Source of the DNA: Candidatus Paracaedibacteraceae bacterium
Lineage (GTDB): Bacteria; Pseudomonadota; Alphaproteobacteria; UBA6184
Direction of reading: 5' to 3'
Assembly: GCA_024236035.1 (NCBI GenBank)
Contig: JACKLG010000003.1
Location: forward strand, 29,160-93,159
DNA length: 64,000 bases
Below the pieces are notes generated by a model. The model made no database searches, had not been told where the DNA came from, and saw only the letters and a program-made list of their open reading frames with translations. Positions 52,008 to 60,696 of this stretch are shown one piece after another. How positions within the stretch are numbered: position 1 is the first letter of the stretch; each line of letters starts with the position of its first letter. A program made the position numbers and the translations under genes.

Positions 52008-54569
52008 ATGAAGCAATACGATTTAAATCCCGGCTGTTACACCTCCCCCTCAGGCAGCGACCTATTATGGTGGTTATCCAGCCATTTAATTGAACAACAA
52101 AAACCAAATGCTCTCATAATTCTACCCACACAAAAAGCAGCCAATCGTTTACAACGCATCCTGTATAAAAAAAATCCAGACGTTCTTAACCACATAAAGA
52201 TATTAACTTATGAAACTTTGGATACAGAAACGTCTTATGATACAGCATCTACAGAACTTGTATGGCACGTGTGTGAATCGTCACACATTAACCAAACATT
52301 TTTTAAAACAGTTACTCCGACATTTAAACAACGCCAACAATTTGTAACGACATTATCAAACACTTTAACAGAATTATACACCCACGAAATTACACCAAAA
52401 CAACTAACCCAAAAATTAAATGCTTTAAGTGATAATACCCTTCAAGATTTCGTTGCCCTATTTCAGGCATATGACGACTTATTAAAACACAACAACAAAC
52501 TTCACCCAGCCCAAGCTTTAATCCAAAAAATTAAAACCTTTCATCATAAGGTCCCTACCACACCAGGTTCAATTTACCTTATCATTGACGGCCCTACGCC
52601 CCCCTGTCTACAAGAATTAGCAGCAGATCTGTGTAAAGAACATTATGTACTTATCTATGGAAACGTATCAGATCAACCCTCCCCCGGCTATGCTCTTGAT
52701 AGTTGCTATACGTCTTTAAATGCCGCCCTTAAAAAACATGATATCCAAATTAATCAGCTTCCAACATATGTACCCCGCAAACCCTTGCTGGAACACATTC
52801 AACAAGCCGTATTTGAACCCATAAATCTCAGCAGCCATTTTGAAGGGGTTAAAACCCATGAATCCCCCAATGAATTAATATTGGCCCAAGAAATCATCGC
52901 AATCGCAACGCATTATTTTCAACAAAATATAAATACCGTAACGTTAATCACCCCTAATCGACAACTTGCAAAAATTGTTGGAATTTCTGCCCTGAATAAA
53001 GGGGTCGCAGTGGATGATTCCTATGGCACCAGCCTTAGCGAAACACCCCTCGGATATATAATATTAGAACTGCTAAAATGGATTGAATCGCCCAAAAATT
53101 ACAAACAACTCCTAAATGTTGTAATGCACCCACTCTTAAAAACGTATTGGCAAGATTTCCCTGCCAAATTCGATGCATGGGGAAGAAGACAACAATTAAC
53201 CTTTATGGATGCTTTAAAAAGTTACACGCCTCAAGACGAACATGAAAATGAACATTTAATTGAACTTACTCAAGTTTTTAATACCCCAAAACCACCCTCT
53301 TTTTCAGATTGCATTGTGTGTGCATTAAAATGCCTTAAAAATTGGAATTTTGAAGCTGAAAATTATCCAGAATATTCAGAAGTTACGCATCTTATATCTG
53401 TGGCATCCAGCACAGAAATGTTAAACTTCTTATTACAAACCACAATATTCCGAATCCCCACGCCTCAGGGCCCTCGCATTCAAATTATTGGGCCGTTAGA
53501 AGTACGTCTTACCCAACCTCAAGTTACAATAATTGCAAACTTGAATGAAGGAGAATGGCCTGCCGCATCATCCTCCAGTCCGTGGCTGTATTCACGTTTG
53601 AAATCTAATCTCAACTTGCCTAGGCCAGATGAAATCACAGGTGTATATTCAAAAATATTACTGTCATTACTCGGCTGCAAACATGTGCACTTATGCCGTC
53701 AAACCCACGCAAAAGGTCAGCCATTAAGGCCCTCTCGCTGGTGGGAAAGATTACGCGTATTAACAAAGCTTAATCATCTTGATATATCCACTGCCTATTA
53801 TACGCCCCCCCAATTTCAACAGCCCAGCACTGACTCACATAAATTTAAAATACCAGCAGAGCTTCTACCAAAACGGCTGTCAATCTCAGGTCTGCACACC
53901 CTCATTAATGACCCTCAAAAATTTATTCTGCAATACATTTTAAAGCTTGAAGAACTCCCTCCATGGGAAGCCCCCGCCGATAATCGAGACAAAGGTATCT
54001 TAGTCCACTCTATTTTAGAAACAGCGCTTAAAAACAACCTATCCGTCGATAAGATGATAACGCTTGCCCAACAAAAATTAGATCAATTAACCTTAAGCAT
54101 TCAAGATCGTACATTTTGGGCCGAACAAATTAAAGAATACGTTCACCATTTTCATGACTTACACAAACATACAGCCCCTCAACAAACCTGGATGGAAACA
54201 AAAGCAGAATGGGTGATACATACGCAGTTTGGCCCCTTAACACTGGTGGGCAAAGCGGATAGGATCGATCAAATGCCAGATGGATCCATTCATATCATCG
54301 ACTATAAAACTGGATCCATCCCCACAAAACAATCCGTTTATAAAGGCTCATCCCCTCAACTACCGTTATTGGGGCTGATGCTGCAATATGGTGCCTTTAA
54401 AATTTTACCAGCTCAAGACCCCTTCATGGTCAGTTATTGGGACTTAAAAGAAGGTACAGCTCAACACTTCTTGTTTGAAGAATTAAAACACTTAGAACAA
54501 CACTTTATCAGCATCATTGAAAACCTTCTAAACCCAGATACCGTGTTTGAACTTACACCAGACGTTTAA
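52008..54569 (+). CDS. addB: Double-strand break repair protein AddB (alphaproteobacterial type)
   Basis: 853 aa, the second subunit of the AddAB helicase-nuclease that processes double-strand breaks for RecA. The C-terminal PD-(D/E)XK nuclease is visible: GILVHSILE, then GKADRIDQMPDGSIHIIDYKTG with D765 and K767, and a following Q/Y helix QLPLLGLMLQYG. The central part has the inactive helicase features LGCKHVHLCRQTHAKGQPLRPSRWW. It is shorter than many alpha homologues (about 1000 aa). The partner addA normally follows directly but is absent here; a structured element and an opposite-strand gene follow instead. Confidence 0.88.
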   Translation: MKQYDLNPGCYTSPSGSDLLWWLSSHLIEQQKPNALIILPTQKAANRLQRILYKKNPDVLNHIKILTYETLDTETSYDTASTELVWHVCESSHINQTFFKTVTPTFKQRQQFVTTLSNTLTELYTHEITPKQLTQKLNALSDNTLQDFVALFQAYDDLLKHNNKLHPAQALIQKIKTFHHKVPTTPGSIYLIIDGPTPPCLQELAADLCKEHYVLIYGNVSDQPSPGYALDSCYTSLNAALKKHDIQINQLPTYVPRKPLLEHIQQAVFEPINLSSHFEGVKTHESPNELILAQEIIAIATHYFQQNINTVTLITPNRQLAKIVGISALNKGVAVDDSYGTSLSETPLGYIILELLKWIESPKNYKQLLNVVMHPLLKTYWQDFPAKFDAWGRRQQLTFMDALKSYTPQDEHENEHLIELTQVFNTPKPPSFSDCIVCALKCLKNWNFEAENYPEYSEVTHLISVASSTEMLNFLLQTTIFRIPTPQGPRIQIIGPLEVRLTQPQVTIIANLNEGEWPAASSSSPWLYSRLKSNLNLPRPDEITGVYSKILLSLLGCKHVHLCRQTHAKGQPLRPSRWWERLRVLTKLNHLDISTAYYTPPQFQQPSTDSHKFKIPAELLPKRLSISGLHTLINDPQKFILQYILKLEELPPWEAPADNRDKGILVHSILETALKNNLSVDKMITLAQQKLDQLTLSIQDRTFWAEQIKEYVHHFHDLHKHTAPQQTWMETKAEWVIHTQFGPLTLVGKADRIDQMPDGSIHIIDYKTGSIPTKQSVYKGSSPQLPLLGLMLQYGAFKILPAQDPFMVSYWDLKEGTAQHFLFEELKHLEQHFISIIENLLNPDTVFELTPDV

Positions 54570-54589
54570 AAAATACTCAAACTAACCAA

Positions 54590-54611
54590 CCGCCGTATGT
54601 TCTACGGCGGT
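54590..54611. repeat. Hairpin abutting the cloverleaf element
   Basis: An 8-bp perfect GC-rich stem CCGCCGTA/TACGGCGG with a 6-nt loop, 21 bases after the addB stop. Its last three bases (CGG) are shared with the outer stem of the adjacent cloverleaf, so the two structures compete. Confidence 0.7.
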
Positions 54612-54686
54612 CTCGTGGCTTTAATCAAGCCAGGGACAGCCCTATGCTGTCCTTCCAGCAAGCAATTTGCTTGCTGACGAGACCGC
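54609..54686. repeat. 78-nt cloverleaf-forming inverted-repeat element
   Basis: An outer 9-bp stem CGGTCTCGT/ACGAGACCG (54609-54617 with 54678-54686) encloses three hairpins. These are GGCTT/AAGCC with a 5-nt loop (54618-54632), AGGGACAG/CTGTCCTT with one G.T and a 7-nt loop (54633-54655), and CAGCAAGCA/TGCTTGCTG with a 3-nt loop (54657-54677). Only one base, C54656, is unpaired at the four-way junction. No T loop or anticodon logic fits a tRNA. It lies between convergent genes and overlaps no coding sequence. It could be a mobile palindromic repeat, a structured 3' UTR or a bidirectional terminator. Confidence 0.8.
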
Positions 54687-54690
54687 TATA

Positions 54691-55860
54691 TTAAGGCAAT
54701 AATGTGCGCAATTCTCTTTGCAACCACTCACGCAGATCTGATTCAAAGCCTGCCTGTATGTCTGCATGCGGATTTTTGTAATATTTAATATTCTCAGCAA
54801 TCCCATCAATTACTAATCGTTCTTCACGATCAAAAACCTGGGTAATATGTGTTAATTTACGCCCATAAGATGCAGCTGCGTTAATATCTCCATACCTTGC
54901 TAATCTACCATCACTTGCCGCTGCCGTTACACGCTGATACGCATCCATATCTTGCGTGGCCATCAACGCAGCCCAATACGCAAACGAATATAACCCACAA
55001 CTATTTGAAGCAATGTCAGAATCCTGTATACCCGTTCTAGTATTAATTCCCTCACTAAATACAATAGAAGAACTACCTTTCTGGGCATTTAAAGATACCA
55101 CCAATGCTCTCAAAATATATTGATATTCTTCTTCTGAAGGGGTGCCTTCATACGGTTTAAATGTATTCAACATATGAACTTTGCCCGTATTTTCAATCAC
55201 AACAACGGTATAATGCCCACCTTCAGCTCCACCAACCTGAACCACCGATGCATATAAACGTTTACCAGCCGAAAATGCTGACTTTGCCTGTTCAAGTAAA
55301 CTATTTTTTACTTCTCTATCACGAATAACAGCCCTATGTGTACCGGGGGTATAATCTGCCACCGTAAATACCCTAAAACTATCTAGGTCTGGAATACTCA
55401 CGCTTGGATTATCTATTAAAAACCGATACATCAATGCCTGCAACGCAACATCTGTAATTTCAGCGGTGGCTGCTTCACTTTCAAAAAAGAATTCAACAGG
55501 TGTTTCTTCAAATCTTACAATATTTTTCCAATCATTTTTCAACCGATTATATCTGCTCGCATACAGCAAAGATGTTCGTGCATCTATGTCTGTCCGTGCC
55601 GCAGGTATAGCAGCAGCACCCGCCACAGAAGAAGGTAAATCTCGACCCTCTCTATCCGTTGCTGAAGGGGCACCCCCACCACCACTCTTGTCCACAGACT
55701 TAATGTTAACAGCCAAAAATTTAGCAGAAACCGGCGCAGAAATTTCATACGATTTTAAATCTACAGACGTAATCGCACGCCCATTAACAAAAGAAAGACC
55801 TATAATCCAACAAACCATTAAACCGTTAAAAGTTTTACATGTAAATCGATATAACATCAC
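54691..55860 (-). CDS. Exported protein with CE-clan cysteine protease-like residues
   Basis: 389 aa; no named family recognised. An N-terminal hydrophobic segment (NGLMVCWIIGLSFVNGRA) looks like a signal peptide. A Gly/Ala-rich low-complexity stretch covers about 59-90. The region 200-300 has the residue order of Ulp1/YopJ-like (CE clan) proteases: H216 in EGGHYTVVVIENTG, then N232 in VHMLNTF at the place of the usual Asp/Glu, Q279, and C288 in SNSCGLYSFAYWAAL. Such proteases cut ubiquitin or SUMO-like modifiers or acetylate proteins in eukaryotes. The Gln-Cys spacing (9) is longer than in Ulp1 (6) and Asn replaces Asp, so the assignment is tentative. Confidence 0.7.
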   Translation of the reverse strand: MMLYRFTCKTFNGLMVCWIIGLSFVNGRAITSVDLKSYEISAPVSAKFLAVNIKSVDKSGGGGAPSATDREGRDLPSSVAGAAAIPAARTDIDARTSLLYASRYNRLKNDWKNIVRFEETPVEFFFESEAATAEITDVALQALMYRFLIDNPSVSIPDLDSFRVFTVADYTPGTHRAVIRDREVKNSLLEQAKSAFSAGKRLYASVVQVGGAEGGHYTVVVIENTGKVHMLNTFKPYEGTPSEEEYQYILRALVVSLNAQKGSSSIVFSEGINTRTGIQDSDIASNSCGLYSFAYWAALMATQDMDAYQRVTAAASDGRLARYGDINAAASYGRKLTHITQVFDREERLVIDGIAENIKYYKNPHADIQAGFESDLREWLQRELRTLLP

Positions 55861-56011
55861 CTCTAAAAAACCTTTATTTTAGTATTTAAATTAAAGTTTA
55901 ATTATATTCCAGTCTACCCCATTAAAACTTATTTGACCACATTAATACTTGACATTCCAACTCAGGTCTCTATGTTTAATAGTATGAATATTAATTTGGA
56001 AGGACAGAACA

Positions 56012-57085
56012 GTTTCTAGAAAACCCCAAACCCACCCCTCATTAGTATATACTCTTCTTGGTTACTCAGCTCTACTTCTCTGGTCGTTTTCAGCATCATG
56101 TGCCGTTATATTAAAAAATTTACCCAGCTTTGAAGTTTTAACGATCACCTTCTTTGGCGCTTTTTTATACTGCGCGCTTCGCATTACTCATACCCGCAAA
56201 TGGAAAAAACTAAAACAACCGTGGTATGTTTGGGTAATTGGCATCATTGGTGTATGCGGACAACAAATATTATATATTTTCTCTTTCAAATATGCCCCAG
56301 CTGTAGAAGCCGACCTTATCATTTACACATGGCCAATTATGGTGGTCTTGCTTTCTCAATTTGTAAAGAAACGCAAAAACTTTAAACGCACTTTAATGGC
56401 TGCCTTAATGGGATTTGCAGGGGTCTCTTTATTATTCATTGCAGAACCCAGCGAAACAACTTCATTCACACCTATGGTATTATTGGGCTATCTTCTTGCA
56501 TTTTTGTGTTCAATAATTTGGAGCTCCTACACCATAGTTTCTAAAAACTTTAAATGTCCATCTGAAATTGTCGGTTTCTATACCCTGGGCGGCTCTTTAA
56601 TCTGCGCCTTATTGCATTTAAGCTTAGAAGAAACGGTCATGCCAACTCCTTACCAGTGGCTAATCCTGACCCTCATGGGCGTTGGAGTTGCTGGTGTCGC
56701 TTATTATTTATGGGATAAAGGTATCAAAAAGGGAAATTTCCAAATCCTTTCGTTATTATCTTACACAAACCCAATTCTTTCCATTACCTGGCTATACGTA
56801 TTCGGATTTGGAGAACTTCACCTTGTTATTATTGCTTCCGCATGTATGATCATTTTTGGGGCCTTCTGGGGCGGAGTCACCCCGAAACAATGGAAATATT
56901 TTATGTCAGGACTTCAACATCTGCGCGTATTCCTGCGTCTAAAAGATAAACGCAGCACGTTAACTGTAATTCGCCAGCAACGCGTCGTTCATGGGGATTA
57001 TCTTCTGACTAAAAACCGTATTAAATCAAGGTACAAACGCCCACTAATGAAAATTTTTCCTTTCAAAAAAACAAAAGTAAAATAA
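56012..57085 (+). pseudogene. DMT-superfamily (EamA-like) transporter lacking a start codon
   Basis: The frame is open from a TGA at 55985 to 57085 and encodes a coherent DMT protein of about 357 aa (SALLLWSFSASCAVILKN, FEVLTITFFGAFLYC, VIGIIGVCGQQILYIF, EADLIIYTWPIMVVLL and further membrane segments). It has a basic C-terminal tail of about 45 residues. There is no ATG, GTG or TTG in frame before 56339, which is inside the fourth segment. A good Shine-Dalgarno GGAAGGA (55998-56004) is followed 7 bases later by GTT at 56012, one base from GTG. So the start was probably lost by a point change, or a rare GTT/ATT start is used. Otherwise the gene is intact. Confidence 0.7.
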
Positions 57086-57157
57086 TTTTTTTAAATTTAA
57101 GTATTTATTATCTTTTATAAGATTACATTACTCTGTGAAAGGATTAGAACAACTTTC

Positions 57158-57853
57158 ATGAATCAGATATTAAAAAAACAACGACGTTGGCAAAAAGGTG
57201 TCGGCCTGGTGGAAATTGCAATCGCTTTGGTTGTAATTGGTATACTTATTGGTGCAGCCCTTCAAGGTAAGCACCTTATCGATCAGGCTCGCCTAAATGC
57301 CGTCATTACTGATGTACAAAAAATTCGCATTAATATCCAAAAATTTAAAGAAAAATATGGATTCTTACCTGGTGATTTTCCATATGCATCCCGTGATATT
57401 AACGCGTCTTTATCTAACGGAGATGGCTCCGGAACTTTAAGCGGCAACCCATTTTTAGTATCTTCCAGTAATGGCAGGTTTTGGGCTCATCTTAATGCTG
57501 CAGAAGGTATGATCCCTCCCTCTTCATCCACCTTAAATTATGGTGATGGTTTGATAAGTTGCGGCTTGGGCGGTGGATACACTATTGTATCAAACCCACT
57601 TGAAGACATGTCTGGCCTTTGGATTGTTTTAGGTTCAAAAGCAAACGATTCTTCAGGTGAAGGTCCATTACTAACCCCCGAACAAGCTCAATATATTAAT
57701 AAAAAAATGGATAACGGTGCACCTCTAACTGGTAACGTACGCTCTTTAGATGCCGATCGTAAAACCACTGGCAAATGTATTATAGACGGCCGATACAATC
57801 TATCCACCTCAGAAAAAGCATGCGTAATGTATTTTAATATCGATGAATCATAA
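57158..57853 (+). CDS. Type IV prepilin-like protein 1
   Basis: 231 aa. The class III signal is KG|VGLVEIAIALVVIGILIGAALQG with Glu at +5, followed by the pilin spine KHLIDQARLNAVITDVQKIR. A PGDF motif (YGFLPGDFPYASRDIN) and a Gly/Ser-rich globular part follow, with three cysteines. Such proteins are cleaved by a prepilin peptidase and assembled by type IV pilus or type II secretion systems; no such machinery is in the window. It overlaps the next prepilin gene by 11 bases. The last 70 codons lie in the duplicated segment. Confidence 0.82.
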   Translation: MNQILKKQRRWQKGVGLVEIAIALVVIGILIGAALQGKHLIDQARLNAVITDVQKIRINIQKFKEKYGFLPGDFPYASRDINASLSNGDGSGTLSGNPFLVSSSNGRFWAHLNAAEGMIPPSSSTLNYGDGLISCGLGGGYTIVSNPLEDMSGLWIVLGSKANDSSGEGPLLTPEQAQYINKKMDNGAPLTGNVRSLDADRKTTGKCIIDGRYNLSTSEKACVMYFNIDES

Positions 57854-58589
57854 AAGAAGACATTACTCTAAAGGGTTAACGCTAATTGAAATCGCCATTG
57901 GCTTAATTATTTTCAGCATATGCCTTGGTGGGGTATTTTCTTTATTAAAACACACCCAAAGTGCCCAACAAAATACAACCACAAATAATAATCGAAATAT
58001 TATTGTAAAAACCTTAAATCGTTTTCATCAACAAAATGGTCGAATCCCTTGCCCCAGCCCTCCAGGCTCTAATGAAGGATTTGAACTCCCCAGATGTCAA
58101 GGCCCTCTTCAACAAATTGGTATTATCCCCTATAAAACCTTGGGAATTCCCGAAAATTTAGCCAAAGATGGGTGTGGTAATTATTTCACATACGCTGTCA
58201 GCGAACAATCTACCTTTATTTTATCTAAGCTAGATACCACCACAACACTAAACTCACTTAAAATTTTGGATATTTCCAACAGAGCATATGCTGAAGGGGA
58301 ATTAGGCATTGCCTATGTTTTAATCAGCCACGGCCCCAAAGGAAGCGGAGCCTTCACACCGATGCCCGACCGAAACAGATATCCAACCCATACCCACTTT
58401 GACGAAGAAAATGCAAAAGAAACATTAACGTTTTATGCGGACATCCCTAAAAAAGATAGTGAAAATCAAGTGTTCTTCATCCAACGCGATGACTTAGATA
58501 CCAACGAAGCTCCCGAACCTAAAAAAATCGCAATTCCCTCAACATTAGAAGATAATCCTTACGTCACCCCACCCTCCGCAGACCTATAA
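57843..58589 (+). CDS. Type IV prepilin-like protein 2, first copy
   Basis: 248 aa. The prepilin signal is SKG|LTLIEIAIGLIIFSICLGGVFSLL with Glu at +5. The C-terminal part has four cysteines (CPSPPG, CQGPLQQ, CGNYFTY region) and resembles minor pseudopilins that report file-like ends, but I do not recognise a specific one. It overlaps prepilin 1 by 11 bases, so translation is coupled in this copy only. It ends 1 base before the end of a pgeF fragment on the other strand. An identical second copy is at 59163-59909. Confidence 0.82.
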   Translation: MNHKRRHYSKGLTLIEIAIGLIIFSICLGGVFSLLKHTQSAQQNTTTNNNRNIIVKTLNRFHQQNGRIPCPSPPGSNEGFELPRCQGPLQQIGIIPYKTLGIPENLAKDGCGNYFTYAVSEQSTFILSKLDTTTTLNSLKILDISNRAYAEGELGIAYVLISHGPKGSGAFTPMPDRNRYPTHTHFDEENAKETLTFYADIPKKDSENQVFFIQRDDLDTNEAPEPKKIAIPSTLEDNPYVTPPSADL

Positions 58590-58590
58590 T

Positions 58591-58960
58591 TTAAAGGCTA
58601 ATAACTGAAAGTTGTCGCCCTGCAATTGACGTCCCACTTAACGTCGCCCTACGGTGGCTAAAAAATAAATCGGTATGAATCACTGTATCCAACCGCACCC
58701 AATCTACAGAAAACAGATTTGCTCCCATCAAATCTTCATATACTACCCGTGGCAAATCAAACTGATAAAAACCTTCTTTTACAGACGGGTAAAAATATTT
58801 TTTATATCGCTCACCTTTGGCCAAAAATCGATCATAAAAGGCTGAATCCACCTCATAAGACCCCTGTTGAATAGACGGCCCAATTACCGCTTTAATATAT
58901 TTATTTTCAACGCCCATCGCATTAAACTGCTCAATCATTTTTAAATGAATATCTAAAAAT
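58591..58960 (-). pseudogene. pgeF: Truncated pgeF copy created by the duplication
   Basis: Identical to the last about 122 codons of the full pgeF gene (59911-60280). It lacks the N-terminal part with H79, C116 and H133, the candidate metal and catalytic residues. An internal ATG at 58938 could give a 115-aa product, but this would be non-catalytic. Upstream of 58960 the sequence switches to the prepilin 1 repeat. Confidence 0.92.
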
Positions 58961-59173
58961 GCAAACGATTCTTCAGGTGAAGGTCCATTACTAACCCCCG
59001 AACAAGCTCAATATATTAATAAAAAAATGGATAACGGTGCACCTCTAACTGGTAACGTACGCTCTTTAGATGCCGATCGTAAAACCACTGGCAAATGTAT
59101 TATAGACGGCCGATACAATCTATCCACCTCAGAAAAAGCATGCGTAATGTATTTTAATATCGATGAATCATAA
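58961..59173 (+). pseudogene. 3' fragment of prepilin 1 in the second repeat copy
   Basis: Encodes only residues 162-231 of prepilin 1 plus the stop, without start codon, prepilin signal or promoter. It precedes the second prepilin 2 copy, which has therefore lost its coupled upstream partner. Confidence 0.9.
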
Positions 59174-59909
59174 AAGAAGACATTACTCTAAAGGGTTAAC
59201 GCTAATTGAAATCGCCATTGGCTTAATTATTTTCAGCATATGCCTTGGTGGGGTATTTTCTTTATTAAAACACACCCAAAGTGCCCAACAAAATACAACC
59301 ACAAATAATAATCGAAATATTATTGTAAAAACCTTAAATCGTTTTCATCAACAAAATGGTCGAATCCCTTGCCCCAGCCCTCCAGGCTCTAATGAAGGAT
59401 TTGAACTCCCCAGATGTCAAGGCCCTCTTCAACAAATTGGTATTATCCCCTATAAAACCTTGGGAATTCCCGAAAATTTAGCCAAAGATGGGTGTGGTAA
59501 TTATTTCACATACGCTGTCAGCGAACAATCTACCTTTATTTTATCTAAGCTAGATACCACCACAACACTAAACTCACTTAAAATTTTGGATATTTCCAAC
59601 AGAGCATATGCTGAAGGGGAATTAGGCATTGCCTATGTTTTAATCAGCCACGGCCCCAAAGGAAGCGGAGCCTTCACACCGATGCCCGACCGAAACAGAT
59701 ATCCAACCCATACCCACTTTGACGAAGAAAATGCAAAAGAAACATTAACGTTTTATGCGGACATCCCTAAAAAAGATAGTGAAAATCAAGTGTTCTTCAT
59801 CCAACGCGATGACTTAGATACCAACGAAGCTCCCGAACCTAAAAAAATCGCAATTCCCTCAACATTAGAAGATAATCCTTACGTCACCCCACCCTCCGCA
59901 GACCTATAA
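59163..59909 (+). CDS. Type IV prepilin-like protein 2, second copy
   Basis: Identical in protein and DNA to the copy at 57843-58589. Its upstream region contains only the prepilin 1 fragment, so expression depends on readthrough from the first copies. It ends 1 base before the pgeF stop on the other strand. Confidence 0.82.
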   Translation: MNHKRRHYSKGLTLIEIAIGLIIFSICLGGVFSLLKHTQSAQQNTTTNNNRNIIVKTLNRFHQQNGRIPCPSPPGSNEGFELPRCQGPLQQIGIIPYKTLGIPENLAKDGCGNYFTYAVSEQSTFILSKLDTTTTLNSLKILDISNRAYAEGELGIAYVLISHGPKGSGAFTPMPDRNRYPTHTHFDEENAKETLTFYADIPKKDSENQVFFIQRDDLDTNEAPEPKKIAIPSTLEDNPYVTPPSADL

Positions 59910-59910
59910 T

Positions 59911-60696
59911 TTAAAGGCTAATAACTGAAAGTTGTCGCCCTGCAATTGACGTCCCACTTAACGTCGCCCTACGGTGGCTAAAAAATAAATCGGTATGAAT
60001 CACTGTATCCAACCGCACCCAATCTACAGAAAACAGATTTGCTCCCATCAAATCTTCATATACTACCCGTGGCAAATCAAACTGATAAAAACCTTCTTTT
60101 ACAGACGGGTAAAAATATTTTTTATATCGCTCACCTTTGGCCAAAAATCGATCATAAAAGGCTGAATCCACCTCATAAGACCCCTGTTGAATAGACGGCC
60201 CAATTACCGCTTTAATATATTTATTTTCAACGCCCATCGCATTAAACTGCTCAATCATTTTTAAATGAATATCTAAAAATGCACCTTTCCAACCAGCATG
60301 TGCCGCCCCAATAATTTTATGCTGAACATCCGTATATATAACTGGCACACAATCTGCCGTTAATATCCCAATGGGTAAATTTGGCACATCGGTAATTATT
60401 CCATCTGCATCTGCAAAATCCGCGGGCATATGCTGATTAATTTTTACAATCGTATCCCCATGCACCTGGTTCGAAGATATAACATCAGGTGCAGAAACAC
60501 CTAACACCTTCAAAACAAGGCTACGATTCTGTTTTACATTTTCCAAATCATCGATTTGTTGTGAACGCTCACGTATGTATGGATAACAATTTAACGACGC
60601 AACCAACCCCTCACTTACTCCACCAGTGGAACCAAAAAAACCATGGCGAATGCCTTTTAATGTACTACTTTGAAAATAAATCATGTTTTTATCCAT
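59911..60696 (-). CDS. pgeF: Peptidoglycan editing factor PgeF (YfiH/LACC1 family)
   Basis: 261 aa. Family landmarks are RHGFFGSTGGVSEG, NQVHGDTI with H79, TADCVPVIYTD with C116, AAHAGWKGAF with H133, and C-terminal FFSHRRATLSG. PgeF proteins guard peptidoglycan precursor composition in E. coli, and related proteins have purine nucleoside phosphorylase or oxidase activity. In many alphaproteobacteria pgeF directly follows a midA-like gene; here midA is 3 kb upstream on the same strand, with other genes between them. Confidence 0.92.
   Translation of the reverse strand: MDKNMIYFQSSTLKGIRHGFFGSTGGVSEGLVASLNCYPYIRERSQQIDDLENVKQNRSLVLKVLGVSAPDVISSNQVHGDTIVKINQHMPADFADADGIITDVPNLPIGILTADCVPVIYTDVQHKIIGAAHAGWKGAFLDIHLKMIEQFNAMGVENKYIKAVIGPSIQQGSYEVDSAFYDRFLAKGERYKKYFYPSVKEGFYQFDLPRVVYEDLMGANLFSVDWVRLDTVIHTDLFFSHRRATLSGTSIAGRQLSVISL

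Larger units (their letters stand above)
57641..58960. repeat. Tandem duplication, copy 1 (1,320 bp)
   Basis: This segment is repeated base for base at 58961-60280. It carries codons 162-231 of prepilin 1, all of prepilin 2 and the 3' part of pgeF. Both borders and the end carry GCA (57641, 58961, 60281), so the junction has a 3-nt microhomology. No IS or long repeat flanks it. Confidence 0.95.
58961..60280. repeat. Tandem duplication, copy 2 (1,320 bp)
   Basis: Exact second copy of 57641-58960, with no differences found in line-by-line comparison. Its left border creates a truncated prepilin 1 and its right border continues into the intact 5' part of pgeF. Identity implies a very recent event, or an assembly artefact. 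Confidence 0.95.

Noticed and set aside
54609..54686. Cloverleaf element as a tRNA gene
   Set aside because: No T-loop consensus, no D-loop GG, third loop only 3 nt, no encoded CCA and no plausible anticodon arm length.
56200..56385. 61-codon frame inside the DMT transporter
   Set aside because: It has an ATG but lies in another frame from the coherent membrane protein sequence.
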